This document shows, piece after piece, positions 26,299 through 34,157 of a stretch of DNA of 64,000 nucleotides. Origin of the DNA: Streptomyces fodineus (GTDB taxonomy: Bacteria > Actinomycetota > Actinomycetes > Streptomycetales > Streptomycetaceae); the NCBI RefSeq assembly GCF_001735805.1, contig NZ_CP017248.1:3286001-3350000 (forward strand), written 5' to 3'. The position numbers and the translations under genes were made by a program. The stretch's first letter is position 1; every line of letters starts with the position of its first letter. The notes under the pieces were generated by a model. The model searched no databases. It had not been told where the DNA came from and worked only from the letters and a program-made list of their open reading frames with translations.

Positions 26299-27909
26299 CT
26301 ACTGCGCCGGTTCCACGCCCGCCCGCAGCAGCCCGTAGGCGTACGCGTCCTCCAGGGCCTGCCAGGAGGCGGCGATGACGTTCTCCGCGACGCCGACCGT
26401 GGACCACTCGCCGGCGCCGTCGGAGGTGGAGATCAGCACGCGGGTCGTGGAGGAGGTGCCGTGCTTGCCCTCCAGGATGCGGACCTTGTAGTCGACCAGC
26501 TCCAGCTTGGCGAGCTGCGGGTAGATCTTCTCCAGGGCCACGCGCAGCGCGCGGTCGAGGGCGTTGACCGGGCCGTTGCCCTCGGCCGTGGCGACGATCC
26601 GCTCGCTCTTGGCCCACAGCTTCACCGTGGCCTCGTTGGCGTGGGTGCCGTCGGGGCGGTCCTCGACGATGGCCCGCCAGGACTCCACGTCGAAGTACTT
26701 CAGCGGGCGGCCCTCGACCTCGGCCCGCAGCAGCAGCTCGAAGCTGGCGTCCGCCGCCTCGTACGTGTAGCCCTTGAGCTCGCGCTCCTTCACCCGCTCG
26801 ACCACCCGGCCGACCAGCTCCCGGTCACCGCCGAGGTCGACGCCGAGCTCCTTGCCCTTGAGCTCGATGGAGGCGCGGCCCGCCATGTCGGAGACCAGCA
26901 TCCGCATGGTGTTGCCGACCTGCTCGGGGTCGATGTGCTGGTACAGGTCCGGGTCGACCTTGATCGCGGAGGCGTGCAGGCCGGCCTTGTGCGCGAAGGC
27001 GGAGACGCCCACGTACGGCTGGTGGGTGGAGGGGGTCAGGTTGACCACCTCGGCGATGGCGTGCGAGATCCGGGTGGTCTCGCGGAGCTTGCCGTCGGGC
27101 AGCACCTTCTTGCCGTACTTCAGCTCCAGGGCGGCGACGACCGGGAAGAGGTTGGCGTTGCCGACGCGCTCGCCGTAGCCGTTCGCGGTGCACTGCACGT
27201 GGGTCGCGCCCGCGTCGACGGCGGCGAGCGTGTTGGCGACCGCGCAGCCGGTGTCGTCCTGGGCGTGGATGCCGAGCCGGGCACCGGTGTCGGCGAGGAC
27301 CGTGGCGACGACCGCGTGGATCTGGGCGGGGAGCATGCCGCCGTTGGTGTCGCAGAGGATCACGACATCGGCGCCGGCCTCCGCCGCCGAACGGACGACC
27401 GCCTTGGCGTACTCGGGATTGGCGCGGTAGCCGTCGAAGAAGTGCTCGCAGTCCACGAAGACCCGGCGGCCCTGCTCGCGCAGGTACGACACCGTGTCGC
27501 GGACCATCTCCAGGTTCTCGTCCAGCGTGGTGCGCAGCGCCAGTTCCACATGCCGGTCGTGCGACTTGGCGACCAGGGTGATCACCGGGGCACCGGACTC
27601 CAGCAGGGCCCTGACCTGGGGGTCCTCGGCGGCCCTGGCACCGGCCCGGCGGGTGGCGCCGAAGGCGACCAGCTGGGCGTGTTTGAAGTCGATCTCCGCC
27701 TGCGCACGGGCGAAGAACTCGGTGTCACGGGGGTTCGCACCCGGCCAGCCGCCCTCGATGAAGCCGACGCCGAAGTCGTCCAGGTGCCGTGCGATGGCGA
27801 GCTTGTCCGCGACGGTGAGGTTGATGCCCTCGCGCTGCGCGCCGTCGCGCAGCGTGGTGTCGAAGACGTGGAACGAGTCGTCGAGCTCGCTGGTTGCCGT
27901 CTCGGTCAT
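26299..27909 (-). CDS. cimA: (R)-citramalate synthase
   Basis: A 536-residue enzyme of the LeuA/CimA family, condensing pyruvate with acetyl-CoA to citramalate, the first step of a threonine-independent route to isoleucine. The HMGL-type barrel starts with FDTTLRDGAQREG, the metal-binding region reads GIHAQDDTGCAVANT (the CimA-group variant of HxHND), and GYGERVGNANL follows. The C-terminal part is the regulatory domain (about 400-536). The length and the TTLRDGAQREG start favour CimA over isopropylmalate synthase. It follows a possible attenuator at 28024-28049, and with leuB, ilvE, ilvC and ilvBN in this window it serves branched-chain amino acid synthesis. Confidence 0.9.
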   Translation of the reverse strand: MTETATSELDDSFHVFDTTLRDGAQREGINLTVADKLAIARHLDDFGVGFIEGGWPGANPRDTEFFARAQAEIDFKHAQLVAFGATRRAGARAAEDPQVRALLESGAPVITLVAKSHDRHVELALRTTLDENLEMVRDTVSYLREQGRRVFVDCEHFFDGYRANPEYAKAVVRSAAEAGADVVILCDTNGGMLPAQIHAVVATVLADTGARLGIHAQDDTGCAVANTLAAVDAGATHVQCTANGYGERVGNANLFPVVAALELKYGKKVLPDGKLRETTRISHAIAEVVNLTPSTHQPYVGVSAFAHKAGLHASAIKVDPDLYQHIDPEQVGNTMRMLVSDMAGRASIELKGKELGVDLGGDRELVGRVVERVKERELKGYTYEAADASFELLLRAEVEGRPLKYFDVESWRAIVEDRPDGTHANEATVKLWAKSERIVATAEGNGPVNALDRALRVALEKIYPQLAKLELVDYKVRILEGKHGTSSTTRVLISTSDGAGEWSTVGVAENVIAASWQALEDAYAYGLLRAGVEPAQ

Positions 27910-27913
27910 GGTC

Positions 27914-28108
27914 TCAAGGCTCCTGATTGTGAATCTTCGGTCTTACCGGAATGACCGGCTCCACCGTCCCCCCAATGGTCCCTCGCGCTGTCGCTCTCCC
28001 GGCTGAAGGTGGGCCGGAAAACGAAAAAACCCCTCGCGGGTGCGAGAGGTCTGCGCGCGGGTCGAGGACGACGATGGCCACCCGCACCTGGTCGTACGAG
28101 GTGGTCAC
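27914..28108 (-). promoter_or_regulatory. Possible leader frame upstream of cimA
   Basis: A GTG-started frame of 64 codons contains consecutive branched-chain codons (Val-Arg-Val-Ala-Ile-Val-Val-Leu) just before a terminator hairpin. It then continues through the hairpin and stops only four bases before the cimA ATG. This is what a translated attenuator leader could look like. No clear ribosome site precedes the GTG, so the frame may be accidental. Confidence 0.35.
28024..28049 (-). terminator. Terminator, possible attenuator, upstream of cimA
   Basis: On the minus strand an 8-bp stem (CCTCTCGC / GCGAGGGG, one G-U pair) is followed by six T. It is 115 bases before the cimA start and 150 after the MHS transporter stop. 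It may end the upstream operon, or attenuate cimA: its GAGGGGTTTTTT side closely resembles the ilvB attenuator of this window. Confidence 0.65.
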
Positions 28109-28198
28109 TGCGGACCGGCGCGCCTGCTGCCCATAATCATGGCGAACGAGAGCACGGGGGAAGTCTGGCACAACCCTGCCCCCGGCTCGCCGCCCGTC

Positions 28199-29512
28199 TC
28201 AGGATGCGGTCGTCACACTGGAATTCGTACGGTCCCTCACCCGGGCCAGGTCCAGGTCCTTCGTCTCCCGCATGGTGACGTACACCACCAGGGAAACGGC
28301 GGCACAGCCCGCCACGTACCAGTAGAAGCCGGACTCGATCCCGGCCTTCTTGAACCACAGCGCGATGTATTCCGCGGTGCCGCCGAAGAGGGCGTTGCCG
28401 ATGGCGTACGGCAGGGCCACACCGAGGGCGCGCACGCCGGTCGGGAACAGCTCGGCCTTCACACAGGCGTTGATCGAGGTGTATCCGGTGACGACGACCA
28501 GCGCGAGCAGGGCGAGTCCGAGGGCCGGCCAGTAGCCGTCGGCGTGCTTGAGCAGGGTCATGATCGGCACGGTGAGGAAGGTGGAGCCGACCGCGAAGGT
28601 GATCAGCAGCGGGCGGCGGCCGATGCGGTCGGAGAGGGCGCCGGCGAGCGGCTGGAGCGCGGCGAAGACGATCAGCGCGGTGAAGGAGACGAGGGTCGCC
28701 GTCTGCTTGGACAGGCCCGCCGAGTTGGAGAGGTACTTGGTCAGATAGGTGGTGTACGTGTAGTACGCGACCGTGCCGCCCATGGTGAGGGCGACGACCA
28801 GGAACGCCTCCCGCCTGTGCTGCCACAGGGCGCGCAGGGTGCCGCGCTGCCCGGCGTGCGAGTCGTCCTCCTCGTACACCTCGCTCTCCGGCATGCTGCG
28901 CCGCAGATAGAAGATGACGGCGGCGCCGAGCGCACCGACGACGAACGGGATGCGCCAGCCGTAGCTGTGCAGCGCGCCGTCGGACATGGTCCGTTGCAGG
29001 ATGATCTGCAGGCCGAGGCCGGCGATCTGGCCGGCGGTCATGGAGACGTACTGGAAGCTGGAGGCGAACCCGCGCTTCTTGGGGTCCGAGGCCTCCGTCA
29101 GATAGGTGGCGCTGGCCGCGTACTCGCCGCCCACCGACAGTCCCTGCAGCAGCCGGGCGACGAGCAGTACGAGAGCGCCGCCGTAGCCGGCGACCGCGTA
29201 GGTCGGGGCGACGGCGATGAGGACCGCCGAGGCCGACATCAGCGTGACGGTCAGCGTCAGCGCCGCCTTACGGCCCTTGCGGTCGCCGACCCGGCCCAGC
29301 AGCCAGCCGCCCACGGGGCGCATGAAGAAGCCGACGGCGAAGATGCCGGCGGTGCTCATGAGCTGGGCGGTGGGGTTCCCGCTCGGGAAGAACGCGCCGG
29401 CGAAGTAGGTGGCGAAGCTCGCGTACACGAACCAGTCGAACCACTCGACCATGTTCCCCGCCGAACCGACCCAGATCTTCTTCCAGTGTTGTCGTCCCAT
29501 GCGGCGGTACAT
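28199..29512 (-). CDS. MHS-family (metabolite:H+ symporter) MFS transporter
   Basis: A 437-residue inner-membrane transporter of the major facilitator superfamily, MHS group (relatives: KgtP, ShiA, ProP), which take up organic acids or osmolytes with protons. Signatures: the start GNMVEWFDWFVYASFATYF, the loop 2-3 motif GRVGDRKGRKAAL, the amphipathic RLLQGLSVGGEYA and the second-half motif GALSDRIGRRPLL. Twelve membrane helices are apparent. The start could also be ATG 29500 (MGRQHWKK). It follows a TetR gene by 34 bases and is the last gene of the ureAB-ureC-aguA run, so it may import a compound used by that operon. Confidence 0.88.
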   Translation of the reverse strand: MYRRMGRQHWKKIWVGSAGNMVEWFDWFVYASFATYFAGAFFPSGNPTAQLMSTAGIFAVGFFMRPVGGWLLGRVGDRKGRKAALTLTVTLMSASAVLIAVAPTYAVAGYGGALVLLVARLLQGLSVGGEYAASATYLTEASDPKKRGFASSFQYVSMTAGQIAGLGLQIILQRTMSDGALHSYGWRIPFVVGALGAAVIFYLRRSMPESEVYEEDDSHAGQRGTLRALWQHRREAFLVVALTMGGTVAYYTYTTYLTKYLSNSAGLSKQTATLVSFTALIVFAALQPLAGALSDRIGRRPLLITFAVGSTFLTVPIMTLLKHADGYWPALGLALLALVVVTGYTSINACVKAELFPTGVRALGVALPYAIGNALFGGTAEYIALWFKKAGIESGFYWYVAGCAAVSLVVYVTMRETKDLDLARVRDRTNSSVTTAS

Positions 29513-29546
29513 GCCCGGCGGCGCAGTGGACGATTCCTTCGCCCGG

Positions 29547-30158
29547 CTAGGAGACTACGAGCGCATCCTCGACGAACTCCCGTACATGCGCCAGGACTTG
29601 TTCACGATCGGTACCGCGCAACCCGATGGCGACGTGAATGGAGAACCCGTCGAGCAGCGCGCGCAACCGCGCGGCGAAGCGATCGGCGTCCACCCGCCGG
29701 AACTCCCCGCGGGAGATGCCCTCGGCGATCAGCGCGACCAGGTCGCGATGCCACGCGCTCTCGATGGCGGCCTGCCGGAGGCGGGCCTCGTCGTCGGCGT
29801 TCTGCGAGCGGTTCCACACCTCCAGCCACAGCGTCCAGTGCGGATCGCGGTGGCCCTCGGGGACGTACAGGTCGACGTAGGCGGACAGCCTCTCCCGCGC
29901 GCTCCCGGGGCCGGCGAGCAGCCGGCCCCGCTCCGCGCCGAGCCGGCCCTCGCTCCACTCCAGGGTCTGCAGCAGCAGCTCGTCCTTGGAGCGGAAGTAG
30001 TAGAGGAGATGGCCGCTGCTCATCCCCACCTCGCGGCCGAGCGCCGCCATGGTGAGCTTCTCCAGACCGCGCTCGGCGATCATGTCCATGGCGGCGGCGA
30101 GAACGTCCTCGCGGGGCGGGGCGGGGGTACGGCGGCGGGGGGAGGGGGGCTCGGTCAT
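29547..30158 (-). CDS. TetR-family transcriptional regulator
   Basis: A 203-residue regulator. The N-terminal helix-turn-helix domain reads AAAMDMIAERGLEKLTMAAL, then GREVGMSSGHLLYYFRSKDE, a standard TetR recognition helix. The rest is an all-helical ligand domain with a buried Trp-rich stretch (HWTLWLEVWNRS). ATG 30158 overlaps the stop of the upstream cysteine-rich gene by four bases (ATGA) and has GAAGGG upstream. Located between the amidine/urea-type enzymes and the MHS transporter, it is the natural candidate to control both. Confidence 0.9.
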   Translation of the reverse strand: MTEPPSPRRRTPAPPREDVLAAAMDMIAERGLEKLTMAALGREVGMSSGHLLYYFRSKDELLLQTLEWSEGRLGAERGRLLAGPGSARERLSAYVDLYVPEGHRDPHWTLWLEVWNRSQNADDEARLRQAAIESAWHRDLVALIAEGISRGEFRRVDADRFAARLRALLDGFSIHVAIGLRGTDREQVLAHVREFVEDALVVS

Positions 30159-30493
30159 GCCGGGACCCTTCGTACGGCGTCGGGGACGAACCGGGTCGCG
30201 TACTCGCTGGTGCAGTCCGCGGCCGCGATCGCCGCCTGCGCACCGCACACGCGCACCCGGTTGACGCCGTGCTCCCCGTCGGGACCACAGCAGCCTATGC
30301 CTCGCATGACGTCGGGATGGGCATGCGGCAAGGGGTCGACGGCGTAGGTGCCCCGCGGCATCGATGCCGCAGGCCGGCGCAGTCCGGCGGATCCGGCCAG
30401 GCCGTCCCATCCGCAGGGCTCGGGGATCTCGGCGAGGAGCCGGACCGGGTCGGTCGGTCGGTGGCCGCACGCGGCACACAGCAGTACATCCAC
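30155..30493 (-). CDS. Cysteine-rich hypothetical protein in the ureAB-ureC-aguA operon
   Basis: A 112-residue protein I do not recognise. It begins MDVLLCAACGHRP, a CxxC-type knuckle, and has a second cluster further on (GIGCCGPDGEHGVN, then CGAQAAIAAADCTSE). Seven cysteines and several histidines suggest metal or zinc binding. It starts with GTG 30493, 26 bases after the agmatine deiminase gene, and overlaps the TetR gene by four bases, so it is part of the operon. A metal-handling helper for the urease-like enzyme is possible but not shown. Confidence 0.65.
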   Translation of the reverse strand: MDVLLCAACGHRPTDPVRLLAEIPEPCGWDGLAGSAGLRRPAASMPRGTYAVDPLPHAHPDVMRGIGCCGPDGEHGVNRVRVCGAQAAIAAADCTSEYATRFVPDAVRRVPA

Positions 30494-30519
30494 GCGTATG
30501 TTCTACCTGAACGCGGGTG

Positions 30520-31563
30520 TCACCGGACCTTCGGCTGCTGCTGGGTGATGCAGTGGATGCCGCCCCCGCCCGCGAAGATCGGACGCGCGTCCACCAGGGT
30601 CACCGTCCGCTCGGGGAAGAGGCGGCGGAAGATCCCGGCGGCGATCTCGTCACGCGGGTCGTCGAAGCCGCACAGCACCAGGCCGCCGTTGCAGAGGTAG
30701 TGGTTGATGTAGGAGTAGTCGGCCCAGTGGCCGTCGGCCTCCAGGACGGTCGGCGCGGGCACCTCCACGACCTCCAGGGCGCGGCCCCGGGCGTCCGTCT
30801 GGGAGCGCAGGATGCCGATGACCTCCTTGGTGACCTCGTGGTCGGGGTGGGCCGGGTCCGGCTGGGAGTGCGCCACCACGACGCCCGGCCGGGCGAAGGC
30901 GGCCACGATGTCGACGTGGCCGAGGGTGCCGAAGCCGTGGGGCGGATAGTCGCCGGTGAGGCCGCGCGGCAGCCAGATCGCCTTCTGTGTGCCGAGGTGG
31001 GCGTGGATCTCGGCCTCGACCTCCGCCTTCGACCAGTGCGGGTTGCGCTCGGGGCCGAGCTGCACGGTCTCGGTGAGCAGCACGGTGCCCTCGCCGTCGA
31101 CGTGGATGGCGCCGCCCTCGTTGACCAGCTTCGAGGCGTACGTCTTCGCGCCCGCGAGGTCGCAGACATACGCGGCGATCTTGGCGTCGTGCTCCCAGCG
31201 GGCCCAGTCCTGGGCACCCCAGCCGTTGAACGTCCAGTCCACGGCGGCCAGTTCACCCTGGCCGTCGGTCAGGAAGGTGGGACCGATGTCCCGCATCCAG
31301 GCGTCGTCCAGGTCCCGCTCGACGGTGTCGATGCCGGGGCCGAGCAGGGCCTGCGCCTGCGCCGACTGGCCGGGACCGCACAGGACCGTCACCGGCTCGA
31401 AGCGGCGGATCGCGCGGGCCACTCTCGCCCAGGCGACGCGGGAGGCGGCGAGGTCGTCCGGGTCGTCGAAGGTGGGGTTGGGGCCCGGCCACGCCATCCA
31501 GGTGCGCTCGTGCGGGGTCCACTCGGCGGGCATACGGAAGCCGTCGGCGGCGGGGGTGGTCAT
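30520..31563 (-). CDS. aguA: Agmatine deiminase
   Basis: A 347-residue guanidino-group-modifying enzyme (pentein fold) that hydrolyses agmatine to N-carbamoylputrescine and ammonia. Family blocks: PAEWTPHERTWMAWPG, DDAWMRDIGPTF, KLVNEGGAIHVDGEGT, the catalytic His region FGTLGHVDIVAAF and the catalytic Cys in GGGGIHCITQQQP at the C-terminus. Length is standard. It starts 29 bases after the UreC-like gene on the same strand. A gene for N-carbamoylputrescine amidohydrolase (aguB), usually the next enzyme, is not visible in the window, which leaves its product without an obvious local consumer. Confidence 0.93.
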   Translation of the reverse strand: MTTPAADGFRMPAEWTPHERTWMAWPGPNPTFDDPDDLAASRVAWARVARAIRRFEPVTVLCGPGQSAQAQALLGPGIDTVERDLDDAWMRDIGPTFLTDGQGELAAVDWTFNGWGAQDWARWEHDAKIAAYVCDLAGAKTYASKLVNEGGAIHVDGEGTVLLTETVQLGPERNPHWSKAEVEAEIHAHLGTQKAIWLPRGLTGDYPPHGFGTLGHVDIVAAFARPGVVVAHSQPDPAHPDHEVTKEVIGILRSQTDARGRALEVVEVPAPTVLEADGHWADYSYINHYLCNGGLVLCGFDDPRDEIAAGIFRRLFPERTVTLVDARPIFAGGGGIHCITQQQPKVR

Positions 31564-31592
31564 ATGAATTCCCGGGTTCTTGTGTCAGGGGG

Positions 31593-33317
31593 TCAGAGGA
31601 AGTAGAGGCGGTTGAGGGAGACGGTCTCGGCGGGCTCGGAGCGCAGCGGGTCGCCGTCGAGGGTGACCAGGCCGGTGCGCCGGTCGACGTCGACCGCGCC
31701 GATCCGGGCGTTCAGCCGCAGGTCGGCCGGGCCGATGCCCCGGGTGCCGCGCACGGCGACCCGGCGGCGGCGGGTGGGCATCGTGTCGCTCCCCTGGTCC
31801 ACGGCGGCCTGGGCGACGAACGCGACGGAGAGGTCGGCGGCGGTGGCGCCGTACGAGCCGAACTGCGGGCCCAGCACGAGGGGTTCGCAGGTGTCGGTGG
31901 CCGCGTTGGGGTCGCCGACCACGCCGTACGCCGGGAAGCCTGCCTTGAGGACGAGCTGCGGCTTGGCCCCGAAGTACTCCGGGCGCCACAGCACGATGTC
32001 GGCGAGCTTGCCGGTCTCGATCGAGCCGACCTCGTGGGAGAGGCCGTGGGCGATGGCCGGGTTGATGGTCAGCTTGGCCATGTAGCGCAGGACGCGGGCG
32101 TTGTCGTCGCCCTCGCCGTCGCCCTCCAGGGGGCCCAGCTCGGCCTTCATCTTGCCGGCCATGGCGAACGTACGGCGGACGGTCTCGCCGGCGCGGCCCA
32201 TGCCCTGGGCGTCGGAGGAGGTGATGCCGATCGCGCCCAGGTCGTGCAGCACGTCCTCGGCGCCCATCGTGCCGGCCCGGATGCGGTCGCGGGCCATGGC
32301 GGCGTCGCCGGGCAGGTCGGGCTTGAGGTCGTGGACGGAGACGATCATGCCGTAGTGCTCGGCGACCGCGTCCCGGCCGAAGGGCAGGGTGGGGTTGGTG
32401 GAGGACCCGATGACGTTCGGGACACCGGCCATCTTCAGCACGTTGGGCACGTGTCCGCCGCCGCAGCCCTCGATGTGGAAGGCGTGGATGGTGCGGCCCT
32501 GAAGCACCTTCAGGGTGTCCTCCACCGACAGGCACTCGTTCAGGCCGTCGCTGTGCAGGGCCACCTGGACGTCGTGTTCCTCGGCGACGCGCAGGGCGGT
32601 GTCCAGGGCGCGGGTGTGGGCGCCCATGTCCTCGTGCACCTTGAAGCCGCTCGCCCCGCCCTCGGCCAGCGCCTCGATCAGCGGCGCCTCGTGGGAGGAC
32701 GAACCCCGGCCCAGGAAGCCGATGTTGACCGGCCAGGCGTCGAAGGCGTTGAAGGCGTGCTTGAGGGCCCAGGGGGAGTTGACGCCGACGCCCCACACCG
32801 GGCCGAACTCCTGCCCGATGACCGTGGTCACGCCGGAGGCGAGGGAGGCCTCCATGATGCGCGGCGACAGCAGATGGACGTGGGTGTCCACGGCCCCGGC
32901 GGTGGCGATCAGCCCCTCGCCGGAGACGATCGAGGTGCCCGTGCCGACGACGACATCGACGCCGTCGAGGGTGTCGGGATTCCCGGCGCGTCCGATGGCG
33001 CAGATCCGGCCTTCGCGGATGCCGATGGACACCTTGCGGATGCCCTGCACCGGGTCGATCACGACGACGTTGCTGATGACGACGTCACAGGTCTCGCGCA
33101 CGGCGGCTGCCTTGAGGTGCAGTCCGTCGCGGGCGGTCTTGCCGAAACCGGCCAGGAACTCGTCGCCGTAGCGCTGGGAGTCGGACTCCACCCGGATCGT
33201 GAGCCCGGAGTCGCCGAGGCGGATGCGGTCGCCGGCGCGGGGGCCGTGGGTCGCGGCGTAGGCGTGCGGGTCGATGTGGATCGCCCGGCTCACCTCTCGT
33301 CCCTTCGAGCGGCTCAT
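31593..33317 (-). CDS. Urease alpha-subunit-like hydrolase lacking the flap residues
   Basis: A 574-residue UreC homologue. The nickel-site residues are all present: H146 and H148 in VDTHVHL, the carbamylated Lys226 and H228 in GFKVHEDMG, H255 in VALHSDGLNE, H281 in HAFHIEGCGGGH and Asp369 in SSDAQGMGR. But the mobile flap, MVCHHLD in classical urease, reads IVSVHDLK here: the flap Cys is Ser327 and the general-acid His is Val328. The Trp of HEDWG is Met. ATG 33317 overlaps the ureAB-type gene stop (ATGA); GTG 33290 is an alternative. No ureE, F, G or D genes are near. I infer a hydrolase on a larger ureido or amidine compound rather than urea, but weak urease activity is possible. I therefore leave the symbol blank. 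Confidence 0.85.
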   Translation of the reverse strand: MSRSKGREVSRAIHIDPHAYAATHGPRAGDRIRLGDSGLTIRVESDSQRYGDEFLAGFGKTARDGLHLKAAAVRETCDVVISNVVVIDPVQGIRKVSIGIREGRICAIGRAGNPDTLDGVDVVVGTGTSIVSGEGLIATAGAVDTHVHLLSPRIMEASLASGVTTVIGQEFGPVWGVGVNSPWALKHAFNAFDAWPVNIGFLGRGSSSHEAPLIEALAEGGASGFKVHEDMGAHTRALDTALRVAEEHDVQVALHSDGLNECLSVEDTLKVLQGRTIHAFHIEGCGGGHVPNVLKMAGVPNVIGSSTNPTLPFGRDAVAEHYGMIVSVHDLKPDLPGDAAMARDRIRAGTMGAEDVLHDLGAIGITSSDAQGMGRAGETVRRTFAMAGKMKAELGPLEGDGEGDDNARVLRYMAKLTINPAIAHGLSHEVGSIETGKLADIVLWRPEYFGAKPQLVLKAGFPAYGVVGDPNAATDTCEPLVLGPQFGSYGATAADLSVAFVAQAAVDQGSDTMPTRRRRVAVRGTRGIGPADLRLNARIGAVDVDRRTGLVTLDGDPLRSEPAETVSLNRLYFL

Positions 33318-34012
33318 CGCTGCCTGCCTCCGTTCCTCGTCGCTCCCAGGTATCCGCACGCGGCGGCCCGGCGCAGGGCCTCCTCCTTCGCTCCGGGCGC
33401 GTCCAGCGGCCCGTCGACCAGTCCCGCGAAGCCGATCGCGATGCGGTCGCCGCCGATCGGCACGAGCCCGACCTCCTCGCTCTCGCCCGGTCCGAACCGG
33501 ACCGAGGATCCGGCGGGTACGGCGAGCCGCATGCCGTAGGCGGCGGCGCGGTCGAAGTCGAGGCGCGGGTTGGCCTCGAAGAAGTGGAAGTGGGAGGTGA
33601 CGGAGACCGGCACGGTCGCCGTGTTGGTGACCGGCAGCCGTACGACCGGCTCCGGCTCGGCGTGCTCGGGCCCCGGCAGCAGCGCACCCGGAGCGTCCTG
33701 CCCCAGGCCGGTGCCGATGGGGTCGGACACCACCGCGAGCCGGGAGCCGTCGTCGAAGACCGCCTCGACCATCACCTCGGTGACGACGTCGGCGACCCCC
33801 GGCAGCACGTCCCTGGGGCCGAGCACGGACCGGGCCGCCTCGATGGCCTCGGCGAGCCGCTTGCCGTCCCTCGCGGCCTCGCAGACGGTGTCCGCGATCA
33901 GCGCGGTCGCCTCCGGCACGTTCAGCCTGAGGCCGCGCGCCCGGCGGGCCCGGGCCAGCTCGGCGGCTCCGAAGAGCAGCAGCCGGTCACGTTCCGTGGG
34001 GGTCAGTCTCAT
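33314..34012 (-). CDS. Fused urease gamma-beta subunit (UreA-UreB type)
   Basis: A 232-residue fusion. Residues 1-100 match urease gamma (MRLTPTERDRLLLFGAAELA, GLRLNVPEATALIAD, VLPGVADVVTEVMVEAVFDD). Residues about 130-232 match urease beta (VTNTATVPVSVTSHFHFFEA, RLDFDRAAAYGMRLAVPAGS, VRFGPGESEEVGLVPIGG). Such fusions are known in several bacteria. I chose ATG 34012 because AAGGAGGTG lies about ten bases upstream and the family begins MRLTP. It is the first gene of the run and overlaps the UreC-like gene by four bases, fitting a stoichiometric complex. Confidence 0.9.
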   Translation of the reverse strand: MRLTPTERDRLLLFGAAELARARRARGLRLNVPEATALIADTVCEAARDGKRLAEAIEAARSVLGPRDVLPGVADVVTEVMVEAVFDDGSRLAVVSDPIGTGLGQDAPGALLPGPEHAEPEPVVRLPVTNTATVPVSVTSHFHFFEANPRLDFDRAAAYGMRLAVPAGSSVRFGPGESEEVGLVPIGGDRIAIGFAGLVDGPLDAPGAKEEALRRAAACGYLGATRNGGRQR

Positions 34013-34040
34013 CTCGCGGCACCTCCTTGCCATCCCCAGA

Positions 34041-34057
34041 TTAGAACAACACTCTAA
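34041..34057. promoter_or_regulatory. Candidate operator between ureAB-type gene and NCS1 permease
   Basis: TTAGAACAACACTCTAA has 5-bp inverted arms (TTAGA/TCTAA) separated by 7 bp, in the short region between divergent genes and 29 bases from the ureAB-type start. Size and position suit the TetR protein of the operon. Confidence 0.35.
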
Positions 34058-34157
34058 ACACAGAATTCGTGAAACAGAAGCATTGACTGGAGGCGAAGCT
34101 TCACAGACATTGAACGTCGCTCAAACTCTCTGGCGGTAAGTCGAAGGAGACCCGGCC

